NCBI GenBank assembly: GCA_009782915.1
Contig: WRIC01000010.1
Location: forward strand, 1-64,000
Source of the DNA: Propionibacteriaceae bacterium
Lineage (GTDB): Bacteria > Actinomycetota > Actinomycetes > Propionibacteriales > Propionibacteriaceae
Direction of reading: 5' to 3'
DNA: 64,000 bases
In this document: positions 1 through 5,939 of the stretch, piece by piece
Layout of the letters: every line of letters starts with the position of its first letter
How positions within the stretch are numbered: the first letter of the stretch is position 1
Notes under the pieces: generated by a model
Database searches by the model: none
Told to the model about the DNA's origin: nothing
The model's input: the letters and a program-made list of their open reading frames with translations, nothing else
Translations under genes and position numbers: made by a program

Positions 1-104
1 CAACGATTGGACAACCCACACCAGCGCAGAAGAAGGCCTATGGACAAGAAAAGGATGGGCAGGACGATCAAACACCTAGCCGACACGCCCACCAACAGAC
101 ACAC

Positions 105-267
105 ATTTTGTCCTATACCCCCAAAACCCCGCACCCTATGGGCGACGAGGTTGGTGCGAAATTAACACGGCGACCATAACCCGTCCCCAATGGGACGGGG
201 GGTCGCCGTGGTGAAAACTCTACCACTAAATTCTTCGTATTCGAACGATTTTGTCCTATACCCCCAA
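105..267. repeat. 20-bp direct repeat pair
   Basis: A 20-bp sequence (core TTTTGTCCTATACCCCCAA) occurs identically at 105-124 and 248-267, 143 bp apart. A strong hairpin lies between the copies. No gene is recognisable in bases 1-435. The repeat could mark the ends of a small element or be a binding site; I recognise no family. Confidence 0.6.
166..210. other. two-part GC-rich hairpin
   Basis: The outer stem pairs 166-175 (CACGGCGACC) with 201-210 and an inner stem pairs 181-187 with 192-198. No T-run follows on the plus strand; on the minus strand the stem is followed by TTAATTT, so it may be a minus-strand terminator or part of a structured RNA. It sits between the two 20-bp direct repeats. 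Confidence 0.45.
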
Positions 268-284
268 TTCGAAGAAATCCATCT

Positions 285-425
285 TAAAGAAAGATGACGA
301 GACTCTGGCCCGGCTCTTGTGACTATTATTTCAAGCCAGTCGGGGTGATCGCCTCGTCATCTTTACTGTAGCACAGTTTTCGCCTTTTCTGTGGCGTCGT
401 GACAGGAATACCACCTTGCCCGAAG
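285..425 (-). ncRNA. candidate structured small RNA (tracrRNA-like?)
   Basis: On the minus strand this stretch ends in a perfect 12-bp stem (290-301 with 353-364) followed by CTTTCTTTAAG, which would act as a terminator. Just upstream is GTGCTACAGTAAAGATG, resembling the GCUACAAUAAGG segment where the anti-repeat ends in type II-C tracrRNAs. It lies directly downstream of the 36-bp repeat at 436-471 on the same strand, a common place for a tracrRNA gene. Pairing between this RNA and the 36-bp repeat is only partial by eye, so the identification is speculative. No open reading frame with gene-like features covers the stretch. Confidence 0.25.
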
Positions 426-435
426 GGTTATGAAG

Positions 436-471
436 GGGGACATAACGCACGTTATCGGGCTTGCTGCCACC
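436..471 (-). CRISPR. solo 36-bp CRISPR-like repeat, copy 1
   Basis: These 36 bases are identical to 3530-3565, in the same orientation and 3094 bp apart. The unit carries an internal inverted repeat ATAACG-CA-CGTTAT. The length is typical of CRISPR repeats, and the second copy lies 26 bp past a cas2 gene, which is why I read both as leftovers of an array. The flanks of the two copies differ. To the right, the start of a minus-strand gene is interrupted exactly at the repeat edge. The alternative is a recombination (att-like) or insertion-sequence end. Confidence 0.5.
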
Positions 472-566
472 TCAGCATCAAACACTTGCGGTGAATCAGT
501 AGCAGTGCCAGTATCCACAGATGGGCTGGCTTGTGATGTGACCTCCGGGGTCGTGGTTTCGGACAT
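472..566 (-). pseudogene. 5' fragment of a gene cut off at the 36-bp repeat
   Basis: A good ribosome-binding site (GGAGGG, 573-578) precedes ATG at 566. The reading frame gives 31-32 residues beginning MSETTTPEVTSQ and ending QVFDAE, acidic and Ser/Thr/Pro-rich, before it runs into the 36-bp repeat at 471. Beyond that point the frame encodes repeat sequence (SPITCVMSPF) and ends without any recognisable domain. Such an N-terminus is reminiscent of small actinophage scaffold proteins, which often continue FDAEYV, but the fragment is too short for a firm call. It is the left edge of the segment held between the two repeats. Confidence 0.4.
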
Positions 567-600
567 AGTTTTCCCTCCAGGGGTAGTTGGATATAACAAA

Positions 601-635
601 CCCACGCATCAAGCGTGGGAAACTTTTTGTTTTTC
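601..635 (+). terminator. rho-independent terminator
   Basis: A 7-bp perfect stem CCCACGC/GCGTGGG with a 5-base loop (601-619) is followed by AAACTTTTTGTTTTT. It points to the right and lies between the truncated minus-strand gene and the small plus-strand genes, so it is not clear what it terminates today. Confidence 0.7.
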
Positions 636-655
636 TGCAAAAGTTGGCGGCGATG

Positions 656-787
656 AAGCGAGCGTTGGCTGCTATCTCTGATTGGTCGGAGCGCACGGCT
701 GTTGAGGGGCATCCTGATCGCTGGGTGAAGCCCCATACGCGCAGTGGCCGCCCTATTCGTGGGCATTTCCGAAAACCGAGGAATTGA
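656..787 (+). CDS. small basic hypothetical protein (43 aa)
   Basis: An ATG at 656 opens a 43-residue frame rich in Arg, Lys and His, ending HTRSGRPIRGHFRKPRN. Its stop lies four bases before the ATG of the next gene, which suggests a shared transcript. Small Arg-rich proteins of this kind are common in actinobacterial mobile elements. There is no clear ribosome-binding site, so it may not be expressed on its own. Function unknown. Confidence 0.3.
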   Translation, partial: KRALAAISDWSERTAVEGHPDRWVKPHTRSGRPIRGHFRKPRN

Positions 788-791
788 GACT

Positions 792-1064
792 ATGACCACC
801 ACAGCAGAAGACAAGCTCAACCAGATCGCAGCACTGATCCGGCCAGTGCTCACACCGCATTTCGAGACCAATGACACCGAGGGTGGCGAGAGCAGAGAGT
901 CATACTTGGGTTGCTACGGTATGGGGGAACATCACCATCTTGGGCTTGGTCGCGCCTGGGTGCTTGGTAGCGATTCGTATTGCCGTCCATACGCGGGTGG
1001 GTTTTGTGAATATTGCGACCCACCACTGGATACACAGGCCGTGCGGGAAATTATGGCTGGTTGA
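792..1064 (+). CDS. hypothetical protein (90 aa)
   Basis: The 90-residue product starts MTTTAEDKLNQIAALI. The middle is rich in Gly and His (GMGEHHHLGLGRAW), and a CRPYAGGFCEYC stretch carries three cysteines, so metal binding is possible. An upstream AGGA (779-782) sits 9 bases before ATG 792; an ATG at 744 in the same frame is less likely because it has no such site and overlaps the preceding small gene. No family is recognised. It is the last gene before the XRE-Fic promoter. Confidence 0.45.
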   Translation: MTTTAEDKLNQIAALIRPVLTPHFETNDTEGGESRESYLGCYGMGEHHHLGLGRAWVLGSDSYCRPYAGGFCEYCDPPLDTQAVREIMAG

Positions 1065-1116
1065 CAGGCTGCACGCGCACCACTAGACTGTTAGATATAT
1101 CTAACACAGAAGGAGG
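1061..1116 (+). promoter_or_regulatory. promoter with palindromic operator for the XRE-Fic pair
   Basis: The -35 box TTGACA (1061-1066) and the -10 box TAGACT (1084-1089) are separated by exactly 17 bp. Immediately after, 1090-1105 is a perfect 16-bp palindrome, GTTAGATATATCTAAC, placed at the transcription start. AGGAGG (1111-1116) follows, 8 bases before ATG 1125. The arrangement is what is expected for an operator bound by the dimeric HTH product of the first gene, giving autorepression. Autorepression is inferred; the sites are read directly. Confidence 0.8.
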
Positions 1117-1124
1117 TGAGCGCA

Positions 1125-1889
1125 ATGAGCCTCATCAGGCAAGAAAGGGTCAGTCAAGGTCTGACCCAGACAGAACTCGCTCGAAGACTGGGCGTGACAC
1201 CATCGGCGGTAGTGCAAATGGAGAAAGCTGAGACAACTGGCGCTCTTTCTATCAAGAACCTCAGCAGGGCGTTAGAAGCCATGGGAAAGGCCATGGCATT
1301 TCTGGCTTTCGAGGCGAAGCCCATTCGCAAAGCGACGTGGGATCACAGCATAGTTTCCGCTGTTGAACCTGATCCTTTTGGCAGTAAGAAAGTCATTCTT
1401 GATGCTCGTTTCGGTGCAAGAACAGCAACTATCGCAGGCGAATGTGTTGCACTGGGAATTGCAATGAGCGTTGAAGACCTCTGGCTGGTCATTGAAGGCG
1501 TAAGCGTCGATTGCCCACTGGATATTTACAACCAGGTTCGATCTGTTGCTTCGAGTTACGACTTGCTCGTGAAGTCTGTTGCCAGCAACCGCTGGGTTCC
1601 AGACGCGAGAACCGACGTGGGGCAACCTATTCCTGCTCCAGACAATCCGACCTTAGTGTCAAGTCTTGATTGGATGTTCACCGCAATACGCAACAGCTCC
1701 TCTTGGCACAGGGCGTACCGACAATCATCGGCACTCCTACTCCAGCAAGGGTATCGCTGGCCCTGGCTGCCACGAACACAGCAGTTCCGGCAAGACTGGG
1801 AGAGTGCCATTGGAGTGCTTCGTTCTGTAGGAAAAGCAGACAAAGTAGCGACGCTAATGTTGCATGGATTAAGTAAGGAGTTGCGATGA
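1125..1889 (+). CDS. XRE-family regulator/antitoxin paired with Fic protein
   Basis: The 254-residue product carries an N-terminal XRE helix-turn-helix at about residues 1-65 (RQERVSQGLTQTELARRLGV, then SAVVQMEKAE). The first part resembles the mobile mystery protein A family, which is almost always encoded next to a Fic protein. The remaining 190 residues are unrecognised and could neutralise the partner. ATG 1125 is chosen over GTG 1116 because it lies 8 bases after AGGAGG. The TGA stop overlaps the ATG of the Fic gene, so the two are translationally coupled. A palindromic operator overlaps the start of transcription. Confidence 0.75.
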   Translation: MSLIRQERVSQGLTQTELARRLGVTPSAVVQMEKAETTGALSIKNLSRALEAMGKAMAFLAFEAKPIRKATWDHSIVSAVEPDPFGSKKVILDARFGARTATIAGECVALGIAMSVEDLWLVIEGVSVDCPLDIYNQVRSVASSYDLLVKSVASNRWVPDARTDVGQPIPAPDNPTLVSSLDWMFTAIRNSSSWHRAYRQSSALLLQQGYRWPWLPRTQQFRQDWESAIGVLRSVGKADKVATLMLHGLSKELR

Positions 1890-2773
1890 GTAAAACCGGC
1901 GGTGGACCAGGAACAAACCAGTACGGCATCAAAGGTGTTGGAAAATCACCACAATCAAGTTTGCCTAGGGCTAGTGTTGATGACCTCGAATTATCCAACG
2001 CCCTATCAAGAAATGACTACGAAAGTGAAGTTTTTGCTGTTAGGTCGCCAGGACTAGACGCATCAGCTCTAGCGCTAGCGGTCAAGGATATTCACCCGCG
2101 CAGCGTTGAAAGAGGATTGGCCCGATTCAAGGCCCGCTTGTCGGAGTTAGTGTGGAACGACTCGACTCTTGAAGGAAGGAACTTTACACTGCCAGAAGTG
2201 TCAACACTCCTTGACGGTGGTGCTGTGAAGGGCCACAGTGAGTTCGATATTGACCAGCTACTCGATCTTTCCCAGGCTGCTGACATCGTTGTTTTTAGTG
2301 CTGGTTCTGGTGAGCAAAATGTTTCCGATCAACTCTCTTCGAGCCTCAATGCCGCCATTACCGAGCACGAGATTATTGAGCCTGGTGTTCTACGTGGAGA
2401 GGGAAACGTTGGTGGTGAGGGAGTTGTCGGAGTCCAGGAGGTAGCTTTTGTCGCGTTCCCAACAATCACTGGTGGCGAGGAATTGCGAAGCATCTTTAAT
2501 GAGTCTATGGAGCGGGCTAATGCTTTGGATCATCCTGTTGCGCGGGGGTGTGCTTGGGCTGGGTTCGGAGCCTACCACCAGTTCTACAGCAACGGGAATA
2601 AGCGCACTTCACGGTATGTCATGAACACAGTCCTGCTTTCTCACGGATACGACTCTATTGTGACTCCCGCCTCGTTGAAGCCTCAATACAATGCGGCTCT
2701 GCGAAAGATGTTCCTCTCTGGTGATGTGACAGAGTACGCTTTGTTTCTTGCCAGTCTCTACAATGACGATTGA
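1886..2773 (+). CDS. Fic/DOC-family protein (putative toxin)
   Basis: The 295-residue protein has a Fic domain in its C-terminal half. The catalytic loop reads HQFYSNGNKRTSR; the family consensus is HPFxDGNGRxxR. The histidine, Phe, Gly-Asn and Arg are kept, but there is one extra residue and the metal-binding Asp/Glu is replaced by Ser/Asn. An N-terminal STLEG segment followed by FTLPEV resembles the inhibitory-helix region of Fic proteins. Fic enzymes transfer AMP or other nucleotide moieties to target proteins. It is encoded with the XRE regulator, overlapping by 4 bp, and fits the mobile mystery protein B type of partner. Activity is uncertain given the altered loop. Confidence 0.75.
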   Translation: MSKTGGGPGTNQYGIKGVGKSPQSSLPRASVDDLELSNALSRNDYESEVFAVRSPGLDASALALAVKDIHPRSVERGLARFKARLSELVWNDSTLEGRNFTLPEVSTLLDGGAVKGHSEFDIDQLLDLSQAADIVVFSAGSGEQNVSDQLSSSLNAAITEHEIIEPGVLRGEGNVGGEGVVGVQEVAFVAFPTITGGEELRSIFNESMERANALDHPVARGCAWAGFGAYHQFYSNGNKRTSRYVMNTVLLSHGYDSIVTPASLKPQYNAALRKMFLSGDVTEYALFLASLYNDD

Positions 2774-2788
2774 ACCTGATTTCAGTGG

Positions 2789-2962
2789 TCACTCAAGTCC
2801 GCGTTTGAGAATCATCTGTACCCTTGCCCTGGTGAGGCCAAGACGATCAGCGATCTGAGCCAAAGATTGACCCTGTTTTCTTAATTCGGCAACAGCGTCG
2901 CGCCGGTCAATAGGCGCTTGGCGGGCTCGCTGTTGAGCCTTCCCGGACGCTACCCTCAACAA
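2789..2962 (-). pseudogene. C-terminal helix-turn-helix remnant
   Basis: A minus-strand frame read from TTG 2962 to TGA 2789 encodes about 57 residues, including DAVAELRKQGQSLAQIADRL and then GLTRARVQMILKRGLE, a clear resolvase- or sigma-4-like helix-turn-helix at a C-terminus. An in-frame TAG at 2966-2968 cuts off anything upstream. It is probably the tail of a lost recombinase or regulator, although a free-standing small DNA-binding protein is possible. Confidence 0.45.
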
Positions 2963-2995
2963 GCGCTAGCGTCAATGGAAAGTCTTGGTGGCACC

Positions 2996-3060
2996 TGTGT
3001 GGAGAAAACCTAGCGGACACTTACGTCACCATATGGACAGTTGGGACACTAGTTGGCACC
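2996..3060. mobile_element. possible IS21-like terminal sequence remnant
   Basis: The stretch contains spaced GCGGACACTT, TGGACAG and GGGACAC motifs after TGTGGAGAAAACC. IS21-family ends carry repeated GGACA-type motifs near a terminal TG, so this may be a relic of such an end. No transposase gene is present. It could equally be the promoter region of the antitoxin gene at 3069. Confidence 0.25.
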
Positions 3061-3068
3061 ATTGGCGT

Positions 3069-3479
3069 ATGACAGCAATGACAGAACTGATTGACCTTGC
3101 TTCTCCTCCTGTTTCGATGGAGGCAGTGGAGGCGGTGACTAGCGCCCTCGCAACACCAGGCGACAAAAACGTGAACTTTGCTCTTGATGTTCCACGTTCC
3201 TGCGCCAAGTTGATTCTTGAAGTGCTAACCCAGGAAAGAAATCAAGGAGCACTGGTTATTCCCGCCAAGCACGAGTTTAGCCCAGCAGAAGTGGCGACAA
3301 TCCTGGGTGTCTCTCGACAAACGGTGGTCCGCTCTATCGCTGATGGCGAAATCCCTGCGCGTAGGGTCGGCACACACTGGCGAATCGCAGCTAGCGATAT
3401 AACTTTGGCGCTGAAGGAGCAAAAACGCAAACGGCATGAAGCTGTGGTTCGACTCGCCAAAATGACAGCCGACTGGTGA
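3069..3479 (+). CDS. excisionase-type HTH antitoxin
   Basis: The 136-residue product ends in an excisionase-type (HTH_17) DNA-binding domain: FSPAEVATILGVSRQTVVRS followed by IADGEIPARRVGTHWRI at about residues 70-110. Proteins of this design are common antitoxins of PIN-domain ribonuclease toxins in actinobacteria. ATG 3069 or 3078 could be the start. The TGA stop overlaps the ATG of a PIN toxin gene that is truncated after 17 residues, so this antitoxin appears to be orphaned. Confidence 0.7.
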   Translation: MTAMTELIDLASPPVSMEAVEAVTSALATPGDKNVNFALDVPRSCAKLILEVLTQERNQGALVIPAKHEFSPAEVATILGVSRQTVVRSIADGEIPARRVGTHWRIAASDITLALKEQKRKRHEAVVRLAKMTADW

Positions 3480-3574
3480 TGGTTACTAGCGGACCAATCC
3501 ACATCCTCGTTCTGGATGTGAACGTGTTAGGGGACATAACGCACGTTATCGGGCTTGCTGCCACCCGAGCTTGA
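3479..3574 (+). pseudogene. PIN-domain toxin gene truncated by the 36-bp repeat
   Basis: From ATG 3479 the frame begins MVTSGPIHILVLDVNVL, the typical first strand and catalytic Asp of a PIN-domain nuclease. It then enters the 36-bp repeat at 3530 and ends at TGA 3574 after 31 residues. The rest of the roughly 130-residue domain is missing. The start overlaps the antitoxin stop codon, as in intact type II toxin-antitoxin operons. This is the right-hand edge of the segment between the two repeats. Confidence 0.65.
3530..3565 (-). CRISPR. solo 36-bp CRISPR-like repeat, copy 2, next to cas2
   Basis: Identical over all 36 bases to 436-471. It begins 26 bp after the stop codon of the cas2 relic on the same (minus) strand, the position of the first repeat of an array in type II and related loci. 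No spacer of about 30-40 bp is seen on its far side; PIN toxin coding sequence abuts it directly. Confidence 0.55.
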
Positions 3575-3591
3575 CAAGGGGAAATGATCCC

Positions 3592-3901
3592 TTACAAATA
3601 CAATGTTAGCAATTCAGGGTGTTGAGCAGGGATGCCAGCCATTCCATCAACATACAGCATAGAACGCGAGTAGACCTTTTCGGTGACCTCGAAAGCAACG
3701 ACCACTCCATCTGACGGCAGATGCCCACGTACCCGCGCTACCTCCTGAGAAGCAGACCAGCGATCCGGGAGAAAACGAGTTAAAAACCGTGGAGTGAATG
3801 CGATGGAAGCCCTTGCTCACCAACCAATTGACAAAGACCTTGGCGATCCGCCGTTGCACCTTAGATCGAGAAGGAAGGTCGAAGCTGACCACCAACCACA
3901 G
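3592..3901 (-). pseudogene. cas2: cas2, frameshifted CRISPR adaptation gene
   Basis: Read with one frame change, the strand encodes about 103 residues that match Cas2: WLVVSFDLPSRSKVQRR at the N-terminus with the conserved Asp, LVSKGFHRIHST, then after the shift TRFLPDRWSASQEVARVRGH, LPSDGVVVAFEVTEKVYSR and a C-terminus ending LLTLYL. The break is in a run of five A (3782-3786 on the plus strand); four would restore the frame. The expected first codon, giving M-W-L-V-V, is CTG here, and an in-frame TGA lies upstream, so the start is damaged or shifted to TTG 3895. The style is that of type II Cas2. cas1 and the effector gene are absent. Confidence 0.65.
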
Positions 3902-3939
3902 ACCGAAGAAGCGCCCTCAAACACGAGTCTTGACGCATC

Positions 3940-3996
3940 CGGACATTTTGACGTGAGTCAAAGAATGCCGATACGCGGACATTTAAGATGAGTCAA
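3940..3996. mobile_element. IS21-like end relic with paired internal repeats
   Basis: Two imperfect copies of a 21-22 base motif (CGGACATTTTGACGTGAGTC at 3940 and CGGACATTTAAGATGAGTC at 3976) are spaced as in IS21-family ends, where several transposase-binding repeats lie near the tip. No istA/istB genes are present. The relic lies immediately upstream of the damaged cas2 start and may mark the deletion that removed the rest of the cas genes. Confidence 0.4.
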
Positions 3997-4189
3997 CTCG
4001 CCCGCCCAAAATCCATGAAAACCCTCTGGTATTGACCCTCCACGGGATTTCATTTCGTACATAGGCGACAATCTGGGATAAAACCAAGGAAATCCCTGTC
4101 ACGGCTAACACACAGCCAGTACGCTCGTACACCTCAGGTGACCAATCAACCTCGCCCTCGCGAGAAAACTCAGGATGACACTCAGCCAA
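3983..4189 (-). CDS. hypothetical membrane-segment protein (68 aa), doubtful
   Basis: A TTG-started frame overlapping the end of the upstream gene by 8 bp encodes 68 residues with one hydrophobic stretch (CVLAVTGISLVLSQIVAYV). It has no recognisable domain and its 3' end overlaps the IS-like relic. It may be a decayed gene or a chance frame. Confidence 0.2.
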   Translation of the reverse strand: MAECHPEFSREGEVDWSPEVYERTGCVLAVTGISLVLSQIVAYVRNEIPWRVNTRGFSWILGGRVDSS

Positions 4190-4736
4190 TTGTCACGCGA
4201 GTTGATCCCATGGGATCGTCCTGAATGATAACTCGCTTTCCGTTGGTGAGATTGATTGTGGCTTTCGTAGAATTATGGCCGACGGTCACGGTCATAGACT
4301 TGCCTGTTCGTGTCACAATGTCCTGCAATTCTTCTGTCCGCAGATGATCGAAATCTATTCCAGCAATGACTTCGCTACTCATATAGCTGACAAGCAACTG
4401 GTCAAAGGACGACGATGCGATCTCACCTGTTGGCTCATTGTTGCTCACGTAGTACCAACCGCCGTTTGACCATAATGTGTCTGTGTCGCACAGAATATGA
4501 ATGTTGAAATCGTCACAAATGAGTGTGTTTTCGTTCGGCTGTTGTGGCGACGTACCGAATCTAGAGCCCTCTTCGAGATCATAGAAAGTATTTTCGCCAG
4601 CTTCATGCCAAGCTATGTAGGATCCCAGTTGTTTCCATTGTTCTTCGCGGGCGATCGGGTGAGCAGAAAGAATTTCATCAATGACGTAGAACGGATCATC
4701 GTTGTCGCATGGTAGCTTCAAGTGTGCCTCTTCCAA
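4182..4736 (-). CDS. hypothetical acidic protein (184 aa), possibly 5'-truncated
   Basis: The acidic product begins EEAHLKLPCDNDDPFYVIDE and has no transmembrane segment or signal peptide. The only in-frame start near the 5' end is TTG 4736; the frame stays open a further 13 codons without an ATG or GTG up to a TAG, so the original start may have been lost. Its pattern resembles island-encoded cytoplasmic proteins of unknown function, and an immunity-like role is possible but unsupported. It closes the accessory region. Confidence 0.4.
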   Translation of the reverse strand: MEEAHLKLPCDNDDPFYVIDEILSAHPIAREEQWKQLGSYIAWHEAGENTFYDLEEGSRFGTSPQQPNENTLICDDFNIHILCDTDTLWSNGGWYYVSNNEPTGEIASSSFDQLLVSYMSSEVIAGIDFDHLRTEELQDIVTRTGKSMTVTVGHNSTKATINLTNGKRVIIQDDPMGSTRVTIG

Positions 4737-4832
4737 AACATAGAAACCTAAATCCTGTGCATCAAATCCCTATCGAACGAAGATGTCATACACCTGACGG
4801 GCAACCCGAATTGCATCATCCTACCGCCCCTG

Positions 4833-5921
4833 TTACACCGTCTTGGTGAGGATTGGGATACCACCGCTGGGTTGGAAACCCATGTCGATATTGATGGCTA
4901 GCATGTGAGCATTCTCGTGGGCATTCGAGGTGGTGACCCTGAGCATATCCGGGCGGTGGGTCATCATCGCCTCCAGGTTGATGAGCTTCATCCACATCCC
5001 CAAACGGTGACCCCGGTGAGCCTTCGTCACAATTGTGATCCACTGCTCAGCACTGTGAGTCAGTGGGTCACCTCCACGCCAGAGCAACTGGGCGCAACCC
5101 GCCAATTCACCAGTCTCGATGTGTTCGGCCACCGTGGTGAGAACCTCGAAACCCATGTCCAACTCCTCAGCTAGGGTACGCCGTACCCGCTCGGCATCCC
5201 ACTGCTCCTCCTCAACATCAATCTCCCCGCTCGGGGCATCCGTACTGAAAACTCGACGCAACTGCGCCAAAGGTTCCACCCACTCCTTGGGGATTGTCGA
5301 GAACCATGTGTGCGTACGGTAACCCGAGGTGAAATCAACAGTGGAAGCCAACAACGTACTCGCCAGTCCAGGGTCAAGCGGAAGATCCAGCGCAGAACGC
5401 TTCTCAATTTGGGCAAGCTCAAACCCCCGATGGGTGAAGAACGAAACCGCCGACGAATTCCTGGGGGCTTGTCCACCAGCTGCGGCTGAAATCCGTGGAG
5501 GAACATCCTCGTATTCACCAAAGAAACCAAACACAATCATCTGGGTTCTCCGCGCCGAAGCAACCACACTCTCAGCCCACGTCAACAGCTGGGACCCAAT
5601 CCCCTGCTTGCGATAGTTCGGATGAACCCACAGGGCAACCTCCGCATTGCTCAGGTTGTCATTGCGGGGCATATCCGCCATGGCATACCCCACCACAGAA
5701 TCCACTCCGTGGGAGTCATCGCGTACTGCTATCACCCACTGATGCTCATAGTCAGACTCGGCTGCCCGCATGGCCCGCAACCCCTGAGCCTTGTACGACT
5801 CGTCACTGTCGCCGAACATCTCCTCCCAGGACGCGGAGGCTACTGCTTCCATGCCCCCATACATCCACCCATAATCGGAGTCCTGAAGGTCCTTGATAGG
5901 CGGTACATTCAACAGCTCCAT
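4833..5921 (-). CDS. tandem GNAT-family N-acetyltransferase
   Basis: The protein of about 362 residues contains two GNAT-like halves. The first carries the acetyl-CoA-binding motif in VALWVHPNYRKQGIGSQLL (about residues 100-120). The second has AHRGHRLGMWMKLINLEAM followed by SNAHENAHMLAINIDMGFQP. GNAT enzymes acetylate amines from acetyl-CoA; the substrate is unknown. ATG 5921 is preferred over GTG 5930: a -10-like CATAGT lies 7 bases before it, suggesting a leaderless transcript. It is divergent from the PH-domain genes with almost no spacer. Confidence 0.8.
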   Translation of the reverse strand: MELLNVPPIKDLQDSDYGWMYGGMEAVASASWEEMFGDSDESYKAQGLRAMRAAESDYEHQWVIAVRDDSHGVDSVVGYAMADMPRNDNLSNAEVALWVHPNYRKQGIGSQLLTWAESVVASARRTQMIVFGFFGEYEDVPPRISAAAGGQAPRNSSAVSFFTHRGFELAQIEKRSALDLPLDPGLASTLLASTVDFTSGYRTHTWFSTIPKEWVEPLAQLRRVFSTDAPSGEIDVEEEQWDAERVRRTLAEELDMGFEVLTTVAEHIETGELAGCAQLLWRGGDPLTHSAEQWITIVTKAHRGHRLGMWMKLINLEAMMTHRPDMLRVTTSNAHENAHMLAINIDMGFQPSGGIPILTKTV

Positions 5922-5939
5922 GGGTTCCACTATGCCACA

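Noticed and set aside
2-79. Frame open from the window edge to TAG 77-79 (ends GLWTRKGWAGRSNT)
   Set aside because: It could be the last 25 codons of a gene outside the window, but there is too little sequence to support it.
436-3565. Composite transposon flanked by 36-bp ends
   Set aside because: No transposase lies inside, the repeats are direct rather than inverted, and no target duplication is seen; the CRISPR reading explains the adjacent cas2 better, though it is not proven.
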